Below, piece by piece: positions 53,723 through 62,488 of a stretch of 64,000 nucleotides of DNA (position 1 is its first letter; each line of letters begins with the position of its first letter). Location: contig JAJDVT010000094.1 in NCBI GenBank assembly GCA_022826005.1, forward strand, positions 1-64,000. Direction: 5' to 3'. The translations under genes were made by a program, and so were the position numbers. The notes beneath the pieces were generated by a model. It did no database searches, was not told the origin of the DNA, and worked only from the letters and a program-made list of their open reading frames with translations. This DNA is from Gemmatimonadota bacterium. GTDB taxonomy: Bacteria > Gemmatimonadota > Gemmatimonadetes > Longimicrobiales > Gaopeijiaceae.

Positions 53723-53815
53723 CAGGGGTTGGACGACGAACTCTCACCTCTGCCGACCACCGCCGTACCACAACGGTTGTCGCGCCTGGCGGCCCGGGCG
53801 ATGCTCAAGCGGGCC

Positions 53816-55168
53816 CTACCTCAGCTCGACCGGCAATCGCTTCACGACGAGGGTCGGCACATCCAGCTCGTCGACCTCCCAGAACGCGACCAGGCCGTCC
53901 GGTCCGAAGGCGAGCGGCATCTTCGTGGCACCCGCCGGGAAGGTGCCAAGATACTGCCGGTCGCGGCCGAACACATCAATCGGCCCCTCGTCGTCCCACG
54001 GCTCTTCGCCGCGCCGTTGCACCCAGAGCACGCCGTCCCAGCCGGCCCGGATGCTCCGGATCACGGGCACTTCACCGAAGAACTCGCGGCTTTCGACCCG
54101 TTCTCGGCGGGACTCGTCCAGGTCTGACATGGCGGCGCGCAGCTCGGGGTCGTCCACGGCAGCGTTCCTCTGTTCGCTGGCGCGCCGGAGCTGGTCAATC
54201 TCCCATTCGATCATCGCGGAGCGGATCCCGTCGTTGACCACTTCGGGCTGGATGGGGCGCCGAATCACGTCCCGCACCTGGCGGTTCCTGGCGATCCAGA
54301 CCAGGTAGGCCGAGGAGTCCGAGTAGGCGATCATGCCGTCCGGCAGGATGTCCCAGTGGAACTCCGGTTCGAAGAACATCAGGGCGCTGGCCGCCCGGGC
54401 CAGCCCGGCGTTGCCCCTGAGGTCGTCGGCTGTGATCCTGTCGACCGGCTGCCGGCGGGGCGCCCGCCACCCCTCTGCGACCGTCTCGGCGGCCACGACA
54501 TCACCGCTGAGATCGATTCGCTCGACACCACGTTCGTCGACTCCCGCCCTCGGTTGCGGCTGCGCCCCGGCCAACTCGTCGAACGCGCCAATGAGATCGC
54601 CCATGGCGGCCCTTGCCCCCTGTGCGTAGATGCCGCTCCCGTTCGGATCCGGCCTCATGACCCGGCCTGTCTGCGCGAACATGGCAAAGGGGTTGCCCGG
54701 CTGGGTGCTCCAGCGAACCATGCGCTGGAACCAGCCGTCGGGGCCGAACAGGTGCATGGCGTTGTGCCCCGCGTCGAGCACGGCAAAGTGCCCGTCGCGC
54801 CATACCACAAGGTTGGAGGGAAGGTCGAACTCCCCGGGTCCTTCGCCCGCGCGTCCGACGACCATCACCGGCTGGCCGTCCGGGCCGATAATCGCAACCT
54901 GGGGCGCATCCGCGTCCAGGACGTACAGGTTCCCCGAGCCATCGAACCCCGCAGGCCCGGGGTTCGTGAACAGCGCCCAGTCGGGGGCATCCGTCCCGCC
55001 GGCCCGGTAGACCTCGGGGAAATCGGCGGCCAGCGGGCGGTCCTGGCCGGCGGCGGTAGAGGCTGCAACCGCGCAAGCGAACAGGGCGATCGCGGCCCGC
55101 AAACGCGGCCGGGTGGGCGACAACCTGGGAACGACGCGTGCCGTCAAGCCCGCTGCCTGCTGGAACAT
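53816..55168 (-). CDS. Secreted six-bladed beta-propeller protein, copy 3 of 3
   Basis: 450 residues from ATG 55168. Signal peptide [20 protein letters not shown], then [20 protein letters not shown] as in copy 1. Shared features: [78 protein letters not shown]. Compared with copy 1 it has an insert ([12 protein letters not shown]) and a charged helix [20 protein letters not shown]. It has its own good promoter (TGG-TATAAT at 55250-55245 with an operator-like dyad). Confidence 0.87.
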   Translation of the reverse strand: MFQQAAGLTARVVPRLSPTRPRLRAAIALFACAVAASTAAGQDRPLAADFPEVYRAGGTDAPDWALFTNPGPAGFDGSGNLYVLDADAPQVAIIGPDGQPVMVVGRAGEGPGEFDLPSNLVVWRDGHFAVLDAGHNAMHLFGPDGWFQRMVRWSTQPGNPFAMFAQTGRVMRPDPNGSGIYAQGARAAMGDLIGAFDELAGAQPQPRAGVDERGVERIDLSGDVVAAETVAEGWRAPRRQPVDRITADDLRGNAGLARAASALMFFEPEFHWDILPDGMIAYSDSSAYLVWIARNRQVRDVIRRPIQPEVVNDGIRSAMIEWEIDQLRRASEQRNAAVDDPELRAAMSDLDESRRERVESREFFGEVPVIRSIRAGWDGVLWVQRRGEEPWDDEGPIDVFGRDRQYLGTFPAGATKMPLAFGPDGLVAFWEVDELDVPTLVVKRLPVELR

Positions 55169-55244
55169 CTCGATGCCTCGCTATTCGAATCGCTTCGCCA
55201 GCCCGAGTTCCCGCGGGAATCCGGCATTTCCTGCATCCATAGTT

Positions 55245-55272
55245 ATTATACCACGTCCCTGGACACATGTCC
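55245..55272 (-). promoter_or_regulatory. Promoter and dyad of the third propeller gene
   Basis: On the minus strand an extended -10 TGGTATAAT (TATAAT at 55250-55245) lies about 77 bases before the start. Just upstream, GGACACATGTCC at 55261-55272 is an inverted repeat with GGACA/TGTCC arms, where a repressor could cover the -35 position. The -35 itself (near AAGGAC) is weak. Confidence 0.55.
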
Positions 55273-55436
55273 TTGGACACACGGTTGGCCGTCCCGGGTT
55301 GCTCTACGCAGCGAGAATGCCCCCGGCTTCACTCCCGGCCTTGCCGGTGCTTTCGCGCCACCACACCCTCTCTATACCTTTGTCGCTCCGGATTGTTTCC
55401 GTTTTCCGTCCCCCGCGGCAGGAGAATCCCGACCCG

Positions 55437-56408
55437 ATGTCATCGGCGGCCCATTTCGCTTTCGAGCGCGATATCGTCGAGATGGAGAGCCAGATTGTGC
55501 GCCTCCGCGAGATGGCGGCACAGCGCGGCCTCGACGTCAGCGACGAGGTCCGCGTGCTGACGGCCAAGCTGGAAGACCTCCGAGAGGAGACCTATCGCAA
55601 CCTGGACCCCATGGAGCAGGTCCAGGTGGCGCGCCACCCCCGCAGGCCCTACACGCTCGACTACATCGAGACCGTTTTCACCGACTGGTTCGAGCTCAAG
55701 GGCGACCGGTGCTACCGCAACGACGAGGCGATCGTCGGTGGGTGGGCGCGGCTTGGCGAGCGCTCGGTGATGGTGATCGGGCACCAGAAGGGCCGGGACA
55801 TGAAGGAGAACCTGAGGCGCAACTTCGGGATGCCGCACCCCGAGGGCTACCGCAAGGCGCTCCGTCTGATGAAGATGGCCGAGAAATTCGGCCGGGCCGT
55901 CGTCACCCTTATCGACACGCCGGGCGCGTACCCGGGCTTCGGTGCCGAGGAGCGGGGACAGGCCGAGGCGATTGCGACCAACCTGCGTGAGATGGCCCGC
56001 CTGCGCGTCCCGACGGTCTCCGTGGTGATCGGCGAGGGCGGCTCCGGGGGGGCACTGGCGGTGGGCGTCACCGACCGCATTCTCCTGCTGGAGCATTCGA
56101 TCTACTCGGTCATTTCTCCGGAGGGATGCGCGGCGATTCTGTGGCGGTCCGCCGAAAAGCGCGACGAGGCGGCCCGCGCATTGCGGCTCACGTCGTCGGA
56201 CCTGCTGAAGCTGGGCGTAGCCGACGAGGTGATTCCGGAACCGCCCGGCGGGGCGCACGCCGACGGGCCGGTCGCGATGGCGAGCGTCGGCGAGGCCGTG
56301 ACCCGCCACCTGAACGAGCTCGCCGGCAAGGAAACCGACCATCTGGTGCGGGAGCGCTGGGCCAGGTACGAGGCGCTGGGCACCTGGATCGAGCCCGAGG
56401 ACGGATAG
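55437..56408 (+). CDS. accA: Acetyl-CoA carboxylase carboxyltransferase, alpha subunit
   Basis: 323 residues from ATG 55437, the usual AccA length. N-terminal coiled helix (FERDIVEMESQIVRLREMAA), then R-H-P-x-R-P-Y-T-L-D-Y-I and GHQKGRDMKENLRRNFGMPH, LIDTPGAYPGFGAEERGQAE and VVIGEGGSGGALAVGVTDRI, the biotin/malonyl-CoA binding crotonase-like core. It joins AccD (not in this window) to transfer CO2 from carboxybiotin to acetyl-CoA for fatty-acid synthesis. Followed by ricT in the same direction, 83 bp on. Confidence 0.97.
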   Translation: MSSAAHFAFERDIVEMESQIVRLREMAAQRGLDVSDEVRVLTAKLEDLREETYRNLDPMEQVQVARHPRRPYTLDYIETVFTDWFELKGDRCYRNDEAIVGGWARLGERSVMVIGHQKGRDMKENLRRNFGMPHPEGYRKALRLMKMAEKFGRAVVTLIDTPGAYPGFGAEERGQAEAIATNLREMARLRVPTVSVVIGEGGSGGALAVGVTDRILLLEHSIYSVISPEGCAAILWRSAEKRDEAARALRLTSSDLLKLGVADEVIPEPPGGAHADGPVAMASVGEAVTRHLNELAGKETDHLVRERWARYEALGTWIEPEDG

Positions 56409-56491
56409 CGGCCCGTGAACAGGTCTCCTCAGGCACTCGGGCGTTGCTGGCAGTCCGTGGACAATCCCGGCGCGGCCTCGAGGGCGTAGCG

Positions 56492-57328
56492 ATGTCCGGC
56501 TTCGCGGAGGTGAGTTTCAAGGGGACTCGCCGGGATTATTTCCGGTTCGATGCTCTCGATTTGGTCCCCGGTGATTTCGTTATTGTACAGGCCGACCGGG
56601 GCGAGGACCTGGGCGAAGTTACGGCGCTGGGGAACATCGCCGAGCGGAAGTGTTCGTCGTCGGGAGGGTGCGCGACGCCCACGCCGCAGCAGCGCATCCT
56701 GCGCCGGGCCGGGGCCGACGAGGTCCGCCGCGCGCAGCACAAGGAGGATGACGAGCGGCGTGCGCGCCGCGAGACGCGCGAGCACGTGGCGCGCCACGGT
56801 CTCAGGATGAAGGTCACCGAGACGGAATGGCAGTTCGATCGCAAAAAGCTGATCGTGTACTTCACCGCCGAGAAGCGGGTCGACTTTCGCGCGCTGGTGC
56901 GCGACCTCGCGCGGTCATTCCGCACCCGTATCGAGCTCAGGCAGATCGGCGTGCGCGACGAGGCCGCGCTGCTGGGCGGGGTGGGGCGGTGCGGTCGCGA
57001 GCTGTGCTGCTCCACCTGGCTTCCCGAACTCAAGCCCGTCAGCCTGCAGCTCGCCAAGGACCAGAGCCTGTCGCTCAACCCCGCGCAGATCTCGGGGTGC
57101 TGCGGGCGTCTCATGTGCTGCCTGATGTACGAGCACACCAGCTACGTCGAGGCGCGGCGCCGGTTTCCGCGTGAAGGCCGCATGCTGCGGACGGGCCAGG
57201 GCCGCGAGAAGGTGATGAGCGTGAACATATTCAGCGACACGATCGTCCTGAGGAACGCCGAGGGCGAGCACCGCAGCGTCACCGTCGATGAACTCAAGCA
57301 GGAAGTGGCTGCCCGCCGGAGGAACTGA
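56492..57328 (+). CDS. ricT: RicT/YaaT family regulatory iron-sulfur protein (PSP1 domain)
   Basis: 278 residues from ATG 56492. The PSP1 C-terminal domain covers about 50-150 (LVPGDFVIVQADRGEDLGEV, WQFDRKKLIVYFTAEKRVDF). The Cys-rich signature is complete: GRCGRELCCSTWL and GCCGRLMCCLMYE. RicT works with RicA and RicF in Bacillus to steer RNase Y, with Fe-S clusters; the partners are not here. After the TGA at 57326-57328 the same frame stays open for 49 codons and encodes a Pro-rich tail, described separately. Confidence 0.88.
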   Translation: MSGFAEVSFKGTRRDYFRFDALDLVPGDFVIVQADRGEDLGEVTALGNIAERKCSSSGGCATPTPQQRILRRAGADEVRRAQHKEDDERRARRETREHVARHGLRMKVTETEWQFDRKKLIVYFTAEKRVDFRALVRDLARSFRTRIELRQIGVRDEAALLGGVGRCGRELCCSTWLPELKPVSLQLAKDQSLSLNPAQISGCCGRLMCCLMYEHTSYVEARRRFPREGRMLRTGQGREKVMSVNIFSDTIVLRNAEGEHRSVTVDELKQEVAARRRN

Positions 57329-57479
57329 TCCTTGCCGGACTCGATCCTGCCGCCGCAGCCGCCCGAACCGCCGAAGCCGCCGCCGAAGCCGGTGCCCCCT
57401 CGGCCGCCGCCGCCCCCGCGGCCGGTTCCGGGCGGGGTTGTCAGGCGAAGCAACATCATATGGGTCCATCGATATGGGT
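57329..57479 (+). other. In-frame proline-rich open stretch directly after the ricT stop
   Basis: In the ricT frame, codons after the TGA read S-LPDSILPPQPPEPPKPP, PKPVPPRPPPPPRP, then VPGGVVRRSNIIWVHRYG and a stop at 57477-57479. The stop overlaps the ATG of the next gene (57474). TTG 57332 has GGAGGA at 57317-57322 and could start a separate 49-residue peptide. It may be a readthrough tail, a lost C-terminal extension or a small gene. Confidence 0.45.
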
Positions 57480-58616
57480 GATATTGCCGAGATGGTATCG
57501 CAGCCCCGGCAGGAAGCGCCTCCGGAAGTCCACGTCGAATTCGCGGGAGTCAGCAAGAGCTACGACGGGCGCACGCTGGTGGTGAAGGACCTCGATCTGC
57601 GCGTCCGCACCGGGGAATTCGTGACCCTGCTGGGGCCGTCCGGGTCCGGCAAGACCACGATCCTGATGATGCTCGCGGGGTTCCAGACGCCGACCGCCGG
57701 CGAGATCCGCATCGGGGGCCGGCCGATCCAGAACCTGCCGCCCCGCAAGCGCGGGATCGGGATGGTATTTCAGAACTATGCGCTCTTTCCGCACATGACC
57801 GTGGGGGCCAACCTGGCGTTCCCGCTGGAAGTGCGGGGGATGGGAGCGGAGGAGCGGCGGGAGCGGGTGGGGCGGGCGCTGGAGCTGGTGCGCCTGGGGG
57901 AGCTCTCGGACCGGCGGCCCGGGCAGCTTTCCGGGGGACAGCAGCAGCGGGTGGCGATCGCGCGCGCTCTCGTCTTCGAGCCCTCGCTGGTGTTGATGGA
58001 CGAGCCGCTGGGGGCGCTCGACCGGAGCCTGCGCGAGGAGATGCAGTACGAGATCCGCCGCATCCATCGCACCCTGGGGGTGACGATCGTGTACGTTACG
58101 CACGACCAGCAGGAGGCGATGGTGATGTCCGACCGGATCGCGGTGCTGCGGGACGGGGTGGTCGAGCAGATCGCGCCGCCGGAGGGGCTATACGAGGAGC
58201 CGGAGCGGGCGTTCGTCGCCAGCTTCATCGGCGAGAACAACCGGTTGCACGGGCGGGTCACGGGGATGACCGACCGGGACGTGTGCGAGGTGGAGACGGG
58301 CGGGGTGCGGGTGCGCGCACTGAAGGTGGCGCCATGCGAGCCGGGAGACGACGTCACCCTGTCGATCCGGCCCGAGCGGGTCGAGATCAACCCCGAGCCG
58401 GGCCGCTACCGCAACGAACTGGACGCGCGGGTGGAGGATCTGACCTTCCTCGGCGACCATCTGCGCGTGCGCCTGAAGGCGTGCGGGCGCGACGACTTCA
58501 TCGTGAAGATCCCGAATGTACTGGGGCACGGAGGTCTGCTGGAGGGGGACGGGGTGCGGATCGGGTGGACCGCCAGCGACTGCCGCGCGCTCAACCATGA
58601 AGGAGGAGAAGAATGA
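57474..58616 (+). CDS. potA: ABC transporter ATP-binding protein, polyamine type
   Basis: 380 residues from ATG 57474. Walker A GPSGSGKTTILMMLAGF, Q-loop VFQNYALFPHMTV, signature QLSGGQQQRVAIARAL, Walker B VLMDEPLGALD and H-loop VTHDQQEAM. The C-terminal TOBE regulatory domain (about 280-375) reads VTLSIRPERVEINP. This is the PotA/CysA/UgpC class. It powers the two permeases downstream. Its stop (TGA 58614-58616) overlaps the binding-protein start. Confidence 0.93.
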   Translation: MGDIAEMVSQPRQEAPPEVHVEFAGVSKSYDGRTLVVKDLDLRVRTGEFVTLLGPSGSGKTTILMMLAGFQTPTAGEIRIGGRPIQNLPPRKRGIGMVFQNYALFPHMTVGANLAFPLEVRGMGAEERRERVGRALELVRLGELSDRRPGQLSGGQQQRVAIARALVFEPSLVLMDEPLGALDRSLREEMQYEIRRIHRTLGVTIVYVTHDQQEAMVMSDRIAVLRDGVVEQIAPPEGLYEEPERAFVASFIGENNRLHGRVTGMTDRDVCEVETGGVRVRALKVAPCEPGDDVTLSIRPERVEINPEPGRYRNELDARVEDLTFLGDHLRVRLKACGRDDFIVKIPNVLGHGGLLEGDGVRIGWTASDCRALNHEGGEE

Positions 58617-59767
58617 AGATGAACGGATGCCAGAGGGTGAGCGCGGAGACGACAGGGTGCGGGGATTGCGAGCCAGGCCTGAACGCGCGCGTCCCCGTCA
58701 TGCTGGCGGCAGTGCTGGCGGTGGCCGCGTGCGGATCCGGATCCGACGCACCGCAGTCCATCACCACGGTGTCCTGGGGTGGCTCGTACGGTCGGGCCGT
58801 CAACGAGGGCGCGAACATACCGTTCACTGAAGAAACCGGTATCCGCATCGAGGTCGAGGATTACAACGGCGGCCTCGCGCAGATCCGGGCACAGGTGGAC
58901 ATCGGCGAGATTCACTGGGACGTGGTCGACCTGGAGATCGCCGACGCGGTGCGAGGGTGCGACGAGGGGCTGCTGGAGCCGATCGACCTCGCTTCGTTGC
59001 CGCCGGGAGCGGACGGAACGCCCGCCGAAGAGGATTTCGTTGACGATGGGCGAACCGAGTGCGGTGTGGGCAATCTGTACTGGTCCACAGTGTATGCCTA
59101 CAACGCGGACAACATTCCGGGAGAAAAGCCGGCGACGATGGCCGACTTCTTCGACCTCGAAAAGTTCCCCGGCCGCCGGGGGATGCGGCGCGTCCCGAAG
59201 GTGAACCTGGAGTTCGCGCTGATCGCCGATGGCGTTCCGCTCGACCAGGTCTACGCAACCATGGACACTCCCGCGGGGCTCGACCGCGCCTTCGCCAAGC
59301 TGGAGACGATCAAGGACGAGGTGATCTGGTGGGAAGCGGGCGCCCAGCCGCCGCAGATGCTCGCCGACGGGGAAGTGACGATGACCACCGCCTACAACGG
59401 CCGCATCTTCAACGCCCAGGTGCTCGAAGACCAGCCGTTCGTGATCGTCTGGGACGGGCAGTTGCTCGATGTGGGCCAGGTGGGGATCGTCGCGGGGACG
59501 CCGAGGCTGGAGGCGGCGCTGCAGTATCTGGCCTTTGCAACCAGCGCCGAATCGATGGTGCGTATCGCGCGCCGGATCTCGTACTCGCCCATGCGCAAGT
59601 CCGGGATGGGGCTGGTAACGACCCACGTCGTGGCGGGGGTGGAGATGGAGCCGCACATGCCCGCGAGTCCCGCCAATGCGGCAAACGCGCTGCGATACGA
59701 CTGGGCATGGTGGGTTGATCACGCGGACGAGCTCAACGAGCGCTTCAGCGCGTGGCTGGCGCGCTGA
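58613..59767 (+). CDS. potD: Extracellular solute-binding protein, PotD/PotF type
   Basis: 384 residues from ATG 58613, coupled to potA by ATGA. Lipoprotein signal: VPVMLAAVLAVAACGS (Cys about 40). Mature part: TTVSWGGSYGRAVNEGANIP, ETGIRIEVEDYNGGLAQIRA, YWSTVYAYNADNIPGEKPAT and WWEAGAQPPQMLADGEVTMT, as in spermidine/putrescine-binding proteins. Specificity is uncertain, since related proteins in marine bacteria bind other amines. An Asp/Glu-lined site fits a cationic ligand. Confidence 0.9.
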   Translation: MKMNGCQRVSAETTGCGDCEPGLNARVPVMLAAVLAVAACGSGSDAPQSITTVSWGGSYGRAVNEGANIPFTEETGIRIEVEDYNGGLAQIRAQVDIGEIHWDVVDLEIADAVRGCDEGLLEPIDLASLPPGADGTPAEEDFVDDGRTECGVGNLYWSTVYAYNADNIPGEKPATMADFFDLEKFPGRRGMRRVPKVNLEFALIADGVPLDQVYATMDTPAGLDRAFAKLETIKDEVIWWEAGAQPPQMLADGEVTMTTAYNGRIFNAQVLEDQPFVIVWDGQLLDVGQVGIVAGTPRLEAALQYLAFATSAESMVRIARRISYSPMRKSGMGLVTTHVVAGVEMEPHMPASPANAANALRYDWAWWVDHADELNERFSAWLAR

Positions 59768-61062
59768 GAGCGGTGGCCGGAAGGGACCGCGGGCCGAAAG
59801 GCGGCGGTATGGGCGGTGGGCCCGGCCGGCGGGGCCGGCTTCGCGGTGCGATGCGCGTCCCGCGCGAACAGCTTCGGGCGCTGGGACTTGTTGCCCCGCT
59901 CCTGATCTTCATTGGCGTGACCTTCATCGCGGCGCTCGCGACGATGCTCATGCGGAGCGTACACGATCCGGTAGTCGCGGATGCGCTGCCGGAGACGGTG
60001 GCGCTGCTGCGGGGGTGGGATGGGGAGCGGCTCCCGGCCGAGGCCGTGTACGAGACGGCCGCTCGCGAGCTGAGCCGTGCCGGCGAGGAGAGGACGATCG
60101 GCCAGGTCGCGGGCCGCGTGAACCGGGTGCAGGGGGGTCTGCGCAGCGTTTTCACGCGCACGGCCCGGGATCTGGAAGATGAGGCGCCCGACCCGGCGGC
60201 TGCGACGGGGACCCCGTGGCGCGATGCTCTGATCGCCCTCGACACGGCCTGGGCCGACCCCGCCACCTGGCACGCGATCCGCACCACCGGCGAGCGCTTC
60301 ACGTCCCGCAACTACCTGAACGCGGTGGACATGGATCGCCTCCCGGACGGCACGATCGCCAGGCAGCCCGAGGAACGTCGCATCTATCTGCGCCTCTTCT
60401 GGCGCACCCTGCTGGTCAGCGGCGCGATTACCATCCTCTGCCTCCTCCTCGGCTACCCGATCGCGCATCTGATCGCCCGCGCCCCGCCCCGCCGCGCGGC
60501 TCTGCTGCTCGTGCTGGTGCTGGTCCCCTTCTGGACCTCGCTGCTGGTACGGACCACGTCGTGGATCGTGCTGCTGCAGACGCAGGGCGTGATCAACGAC
60601 ATCCTCGTCGCCATCGGGCTCGTAAGCGACGACGGCCGCCTCGCGATGATCTACAGCATGACCGGCACCCTGATCGCCATGACCCATGTGCTGCTGCCGT
60701 TCATGGTTCTGCCGCTGTACTCGGTCATGCGGGGCATTCCGCCCCAGCACATGAGCGCGGCGGCCTCCCTCGGCGCCACGCCGCTGCAGGCCTTCCTGCG
60801 CGTGTACTGGCCGCAGTCGCTGCCCGGGGTCGGAGCCGGGGCGCTTCTCGTCTTCATCCTGTCGATCGGCTTCTACATCACCCCGGCGCTCGTCGGCGGG
60901 AGCGACGGGCAGCTGATCTCCAACATGATCGCCTACCACATGCAGACGTCGCTGAACTGGGGGCTGGCCGGCGCGCTCGGCGGCATCCTGCTGGTGGGCG
61001 TGCTTGCGCTGTACATGGTGTACGACCGGCTCGTGGGCGTCGAGCGGATGGGGCTGCACTGA
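59752..61062 (+). CDS. potB: ABC transporter permease, PotB type
   Basis: Up to 436 residues. The start is uncertain: GTG 59752 overlaps potD by 16 bases; GTG 59773, ATG 59809 and ATG 59851 (MRVPREQLRALG) are alternatives. First helix GLVAPLLIFIGVTFIAAL, then an unusually long periplasmic insert of about 130 residues (RGWDGERLPAEAVYETAARE ... RNYLNAVDMDRL) before the six-helix core. The EAA motif that docks with PotA reads MSAAASLGATPLQAFLRVYW. Partner of PotC. Confidence 0.92.
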   Translation: MAGALRAVAGRDRGPKGGGMGGGPGRRGRLRGAMRVPREQLRALGLVAPLLIFIGVTFIAALATMLMRSVHDPVVADALPETVALLRGWDGERLPAEAVYETAARELSRAGEERTIGQVAGRVNRVQGGLRSVFTRTARDLEDEAPDPAAATGTPWRDALIALDTAWADPATWHAIRTTGERFTSRNYLNAVDMDRLPDGTIARQPEERRIYLRLFWRTLLVSGAITILCLLLGYPIAHLIARAPPRRAALLLVLVLVPFWTSLLVRTTSWIVLLQTQGVINDILVAIGLVSDDGRLAMIYSMTGTLIAMTHVLLPFMVLPLYSVMRGIPPQHMSAAASLGATPLQAFLRVYWPQSLPGVGAGALLVFILSIGFYITPALVGGSDGQLISNMIAYHMQTSLNWGLAGALGGILLVGVLALYMVYDRLVGVERMGLH

Positions 61063-61063
61063 G

Positions 61064-61936
61064 ATGGTGAAGCAGCGCCCGGACGGACGGCGCTCGCCGC
61101 CCGCGCCCGCCGTGGGCACCGCCTCCGTCCTGGCCCCGCGGATGGGCAGCTTCGCCTACCACGCGTTGTGCGCCGCGGTGTTCGTCTTTCTGGTCGCGCC
61201 GATCCTGGTGATCATCCCGCTCAGCTTCAACGCGGAGCCGTACTTCACCTTCACCGAGGGGATGCTGCGGCTCGACCCGGACGCCTACTCGCTGAGATGG
61301 TACCGGGAGATCATCGATAACGAGGCGTGGACGGGGAGCCTGGTGAACAGCCTCGTGATCGGGGTCAGCGCGACGGTGGTCGCAACCGTGCTGGGCACCC
61401 TGGCCGCGCTGGGCCTCGCGAGCCCGGGCGTTCCCGCGCGGCGCGTCATCATGGGGATCCTGATCTCGCCGATGGTGACGCCGGTGATCATCTCGGCGGC
61501 GGGGATGTTCTTCTTCTACTCGAATCTGGGGCTCGGCCAGACCCATCTCGGGATCATCCTGGCGCACGCCACGCTGGGCGTCCCCTTCGTGGTCGTCACC
61601 GTGACCGCCACGCTGGCCGCCTTCGACCGCAACCTGACCCGCGCGGCCGCCAGCCTGGGCGCGGGGCCGTGGACCACCTTCCGGCGCGTCCAGCTCCCCC
61701 TTATCGCGCCGGGGGTGATCTCCGGCGCGCTCTTCGCCTTCGCCGTCTCCTTTGACGAGGTCGTGGTCGTGCTCTTCATGGGCGGCGTCGAGCAGCGCAC
61801 GATCCCGCGCCAGATGTGGTCGGGGATCCGCGAGCAGATCAGTCCCGCAATCCTCGCAGTGGCCACCTTCCTGATCGTATTCGCGGCGCTGCTCCTGGTC
61901 GCGGTGGCGTGGCTGCGGAGGCGGGCGCCGGGCTGA
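61064..61936 (+). CDS. potC: ABC transporter permease, PotC type
   Basis: 290 residues from ATG 61064, two bases after the potB stop. Six helices beginning ALCAAVFVFLVAPILVIIPL; FNAEPYFTFTEGML and the conserved S-L-R-W-Y precede helix 2. EAA motif RAAASLGAGPWTTFRRVQLP. It forms the channel with PotB. Last gene of the four-gene transporter operon; a short GC-rich gap separates it from the convergent cytochrome gene. Confidence 0.94.
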   Translation: MVKQRPDGRRSPPAPAVGTASVLAPRMGSFAYHALCAAVFVFLVAPILVIIPLSFNAEPYFTFTEGMLRLDPDAYSLRWYREIIDNEAWTGSLVNSLVIGVSATVVATVLGTLAALGLASPGVPARRVIMGILISPMVTPVIISAAGMFFFYSNLGLGQTHLGIILAHATLGVPFVVVTVTATLAAFDRNLTRAAASLGAGPWTTFRRVQLPLIAPGVISGALFAFAVSFDEVVVVLFMGGVEQRTIPRQMWSGIREQISPAILAVATFLIVFAALLLVAVAWLRRRAPG

Positions 61937-61995
61937 CCGGGGCGCGTTCGGCCGGACCTCAATCGCGGCCCCGGTCGAGGCGGGGCACCCGGCAG

Positions 61996-62442
61996 TCAGT
62001 TGTTCTTCGCGCCCTCCAGGATCCACTGCCTGATCACCGCGATCTCCTCCTCGGGAACCTTGTCTCCCTCGCCTTCGGGGGGCATGTCGCCCTCGGTGAT
62101 CATCTCCAGCAGCCAGCTGTCCTCCGGGTCCCCCGCGGTAATGACGGGACCGAATTCCGAGCCCATCATCAACCTCTTGTGGTCGATGACGATGAGGCTG
62201 ACCTCGGCGACCACCTCGCCTTCCTCATTCTCTGCGCCGTGGCATTTCGCGCATCGCTTCTGGAAGATCGGCAGCACGTCCTCCTTGTAGCTGACGGTGT
62301 CGGGGCGGAGCGCGTTCCGGTCGAGGGCCGGGACGCCGCCGCCGGAGGCACCCTGGCCGGCCACGCTGGCAGCGACTGCTCCTGCAGCCGCGGTCAGCCA
62401 TACCGCGCGCAACACTCCCCCTGATCGTGGCATCCGCATCAT
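61996..62442 (-). CDS. PSCyt1-type c-type cytochrome domain protein
   Basis: 148 residues from ATG 62442. Signal peptide GVLRAVWLTAAAGAVAASVA. The haem motif is RCAKCHG (Cys-x-x-Cys-His); the distal Met ligand is probably in MPPEGEGD. The pattern ...VLPIFQKRCAKCHGAEN ... DPEDSWLLEMITEGDMPPEG ... IRQWILEGA is that of the planctomycete-type cytochrome domain, common in Gemmatimonadota. It carries electrons in the periplasm; partner unknown. The next gene on the same strand encodes a His-rich exported protein. Confidence 0.9.
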   Translation of the reverse strand: MMRMPRSGGVLRAVWLTAAAGAVAASVAGQGASGGGVPALDRNALRPDTVSYKEDVLPIFQKRCAKCHGAENEEGEVVAEVSLIVIDHKRLMMGSEFGPVITAGDPEDSWLLEMITEGDMPPEGEGDKVPEEEIAVIRQWILEGAKNN

Positions 62443-62488
62443 CTGTTCACCTTGTTCGTTTGCGGGGCGGTGCGTGGTTGCGGGGCGG

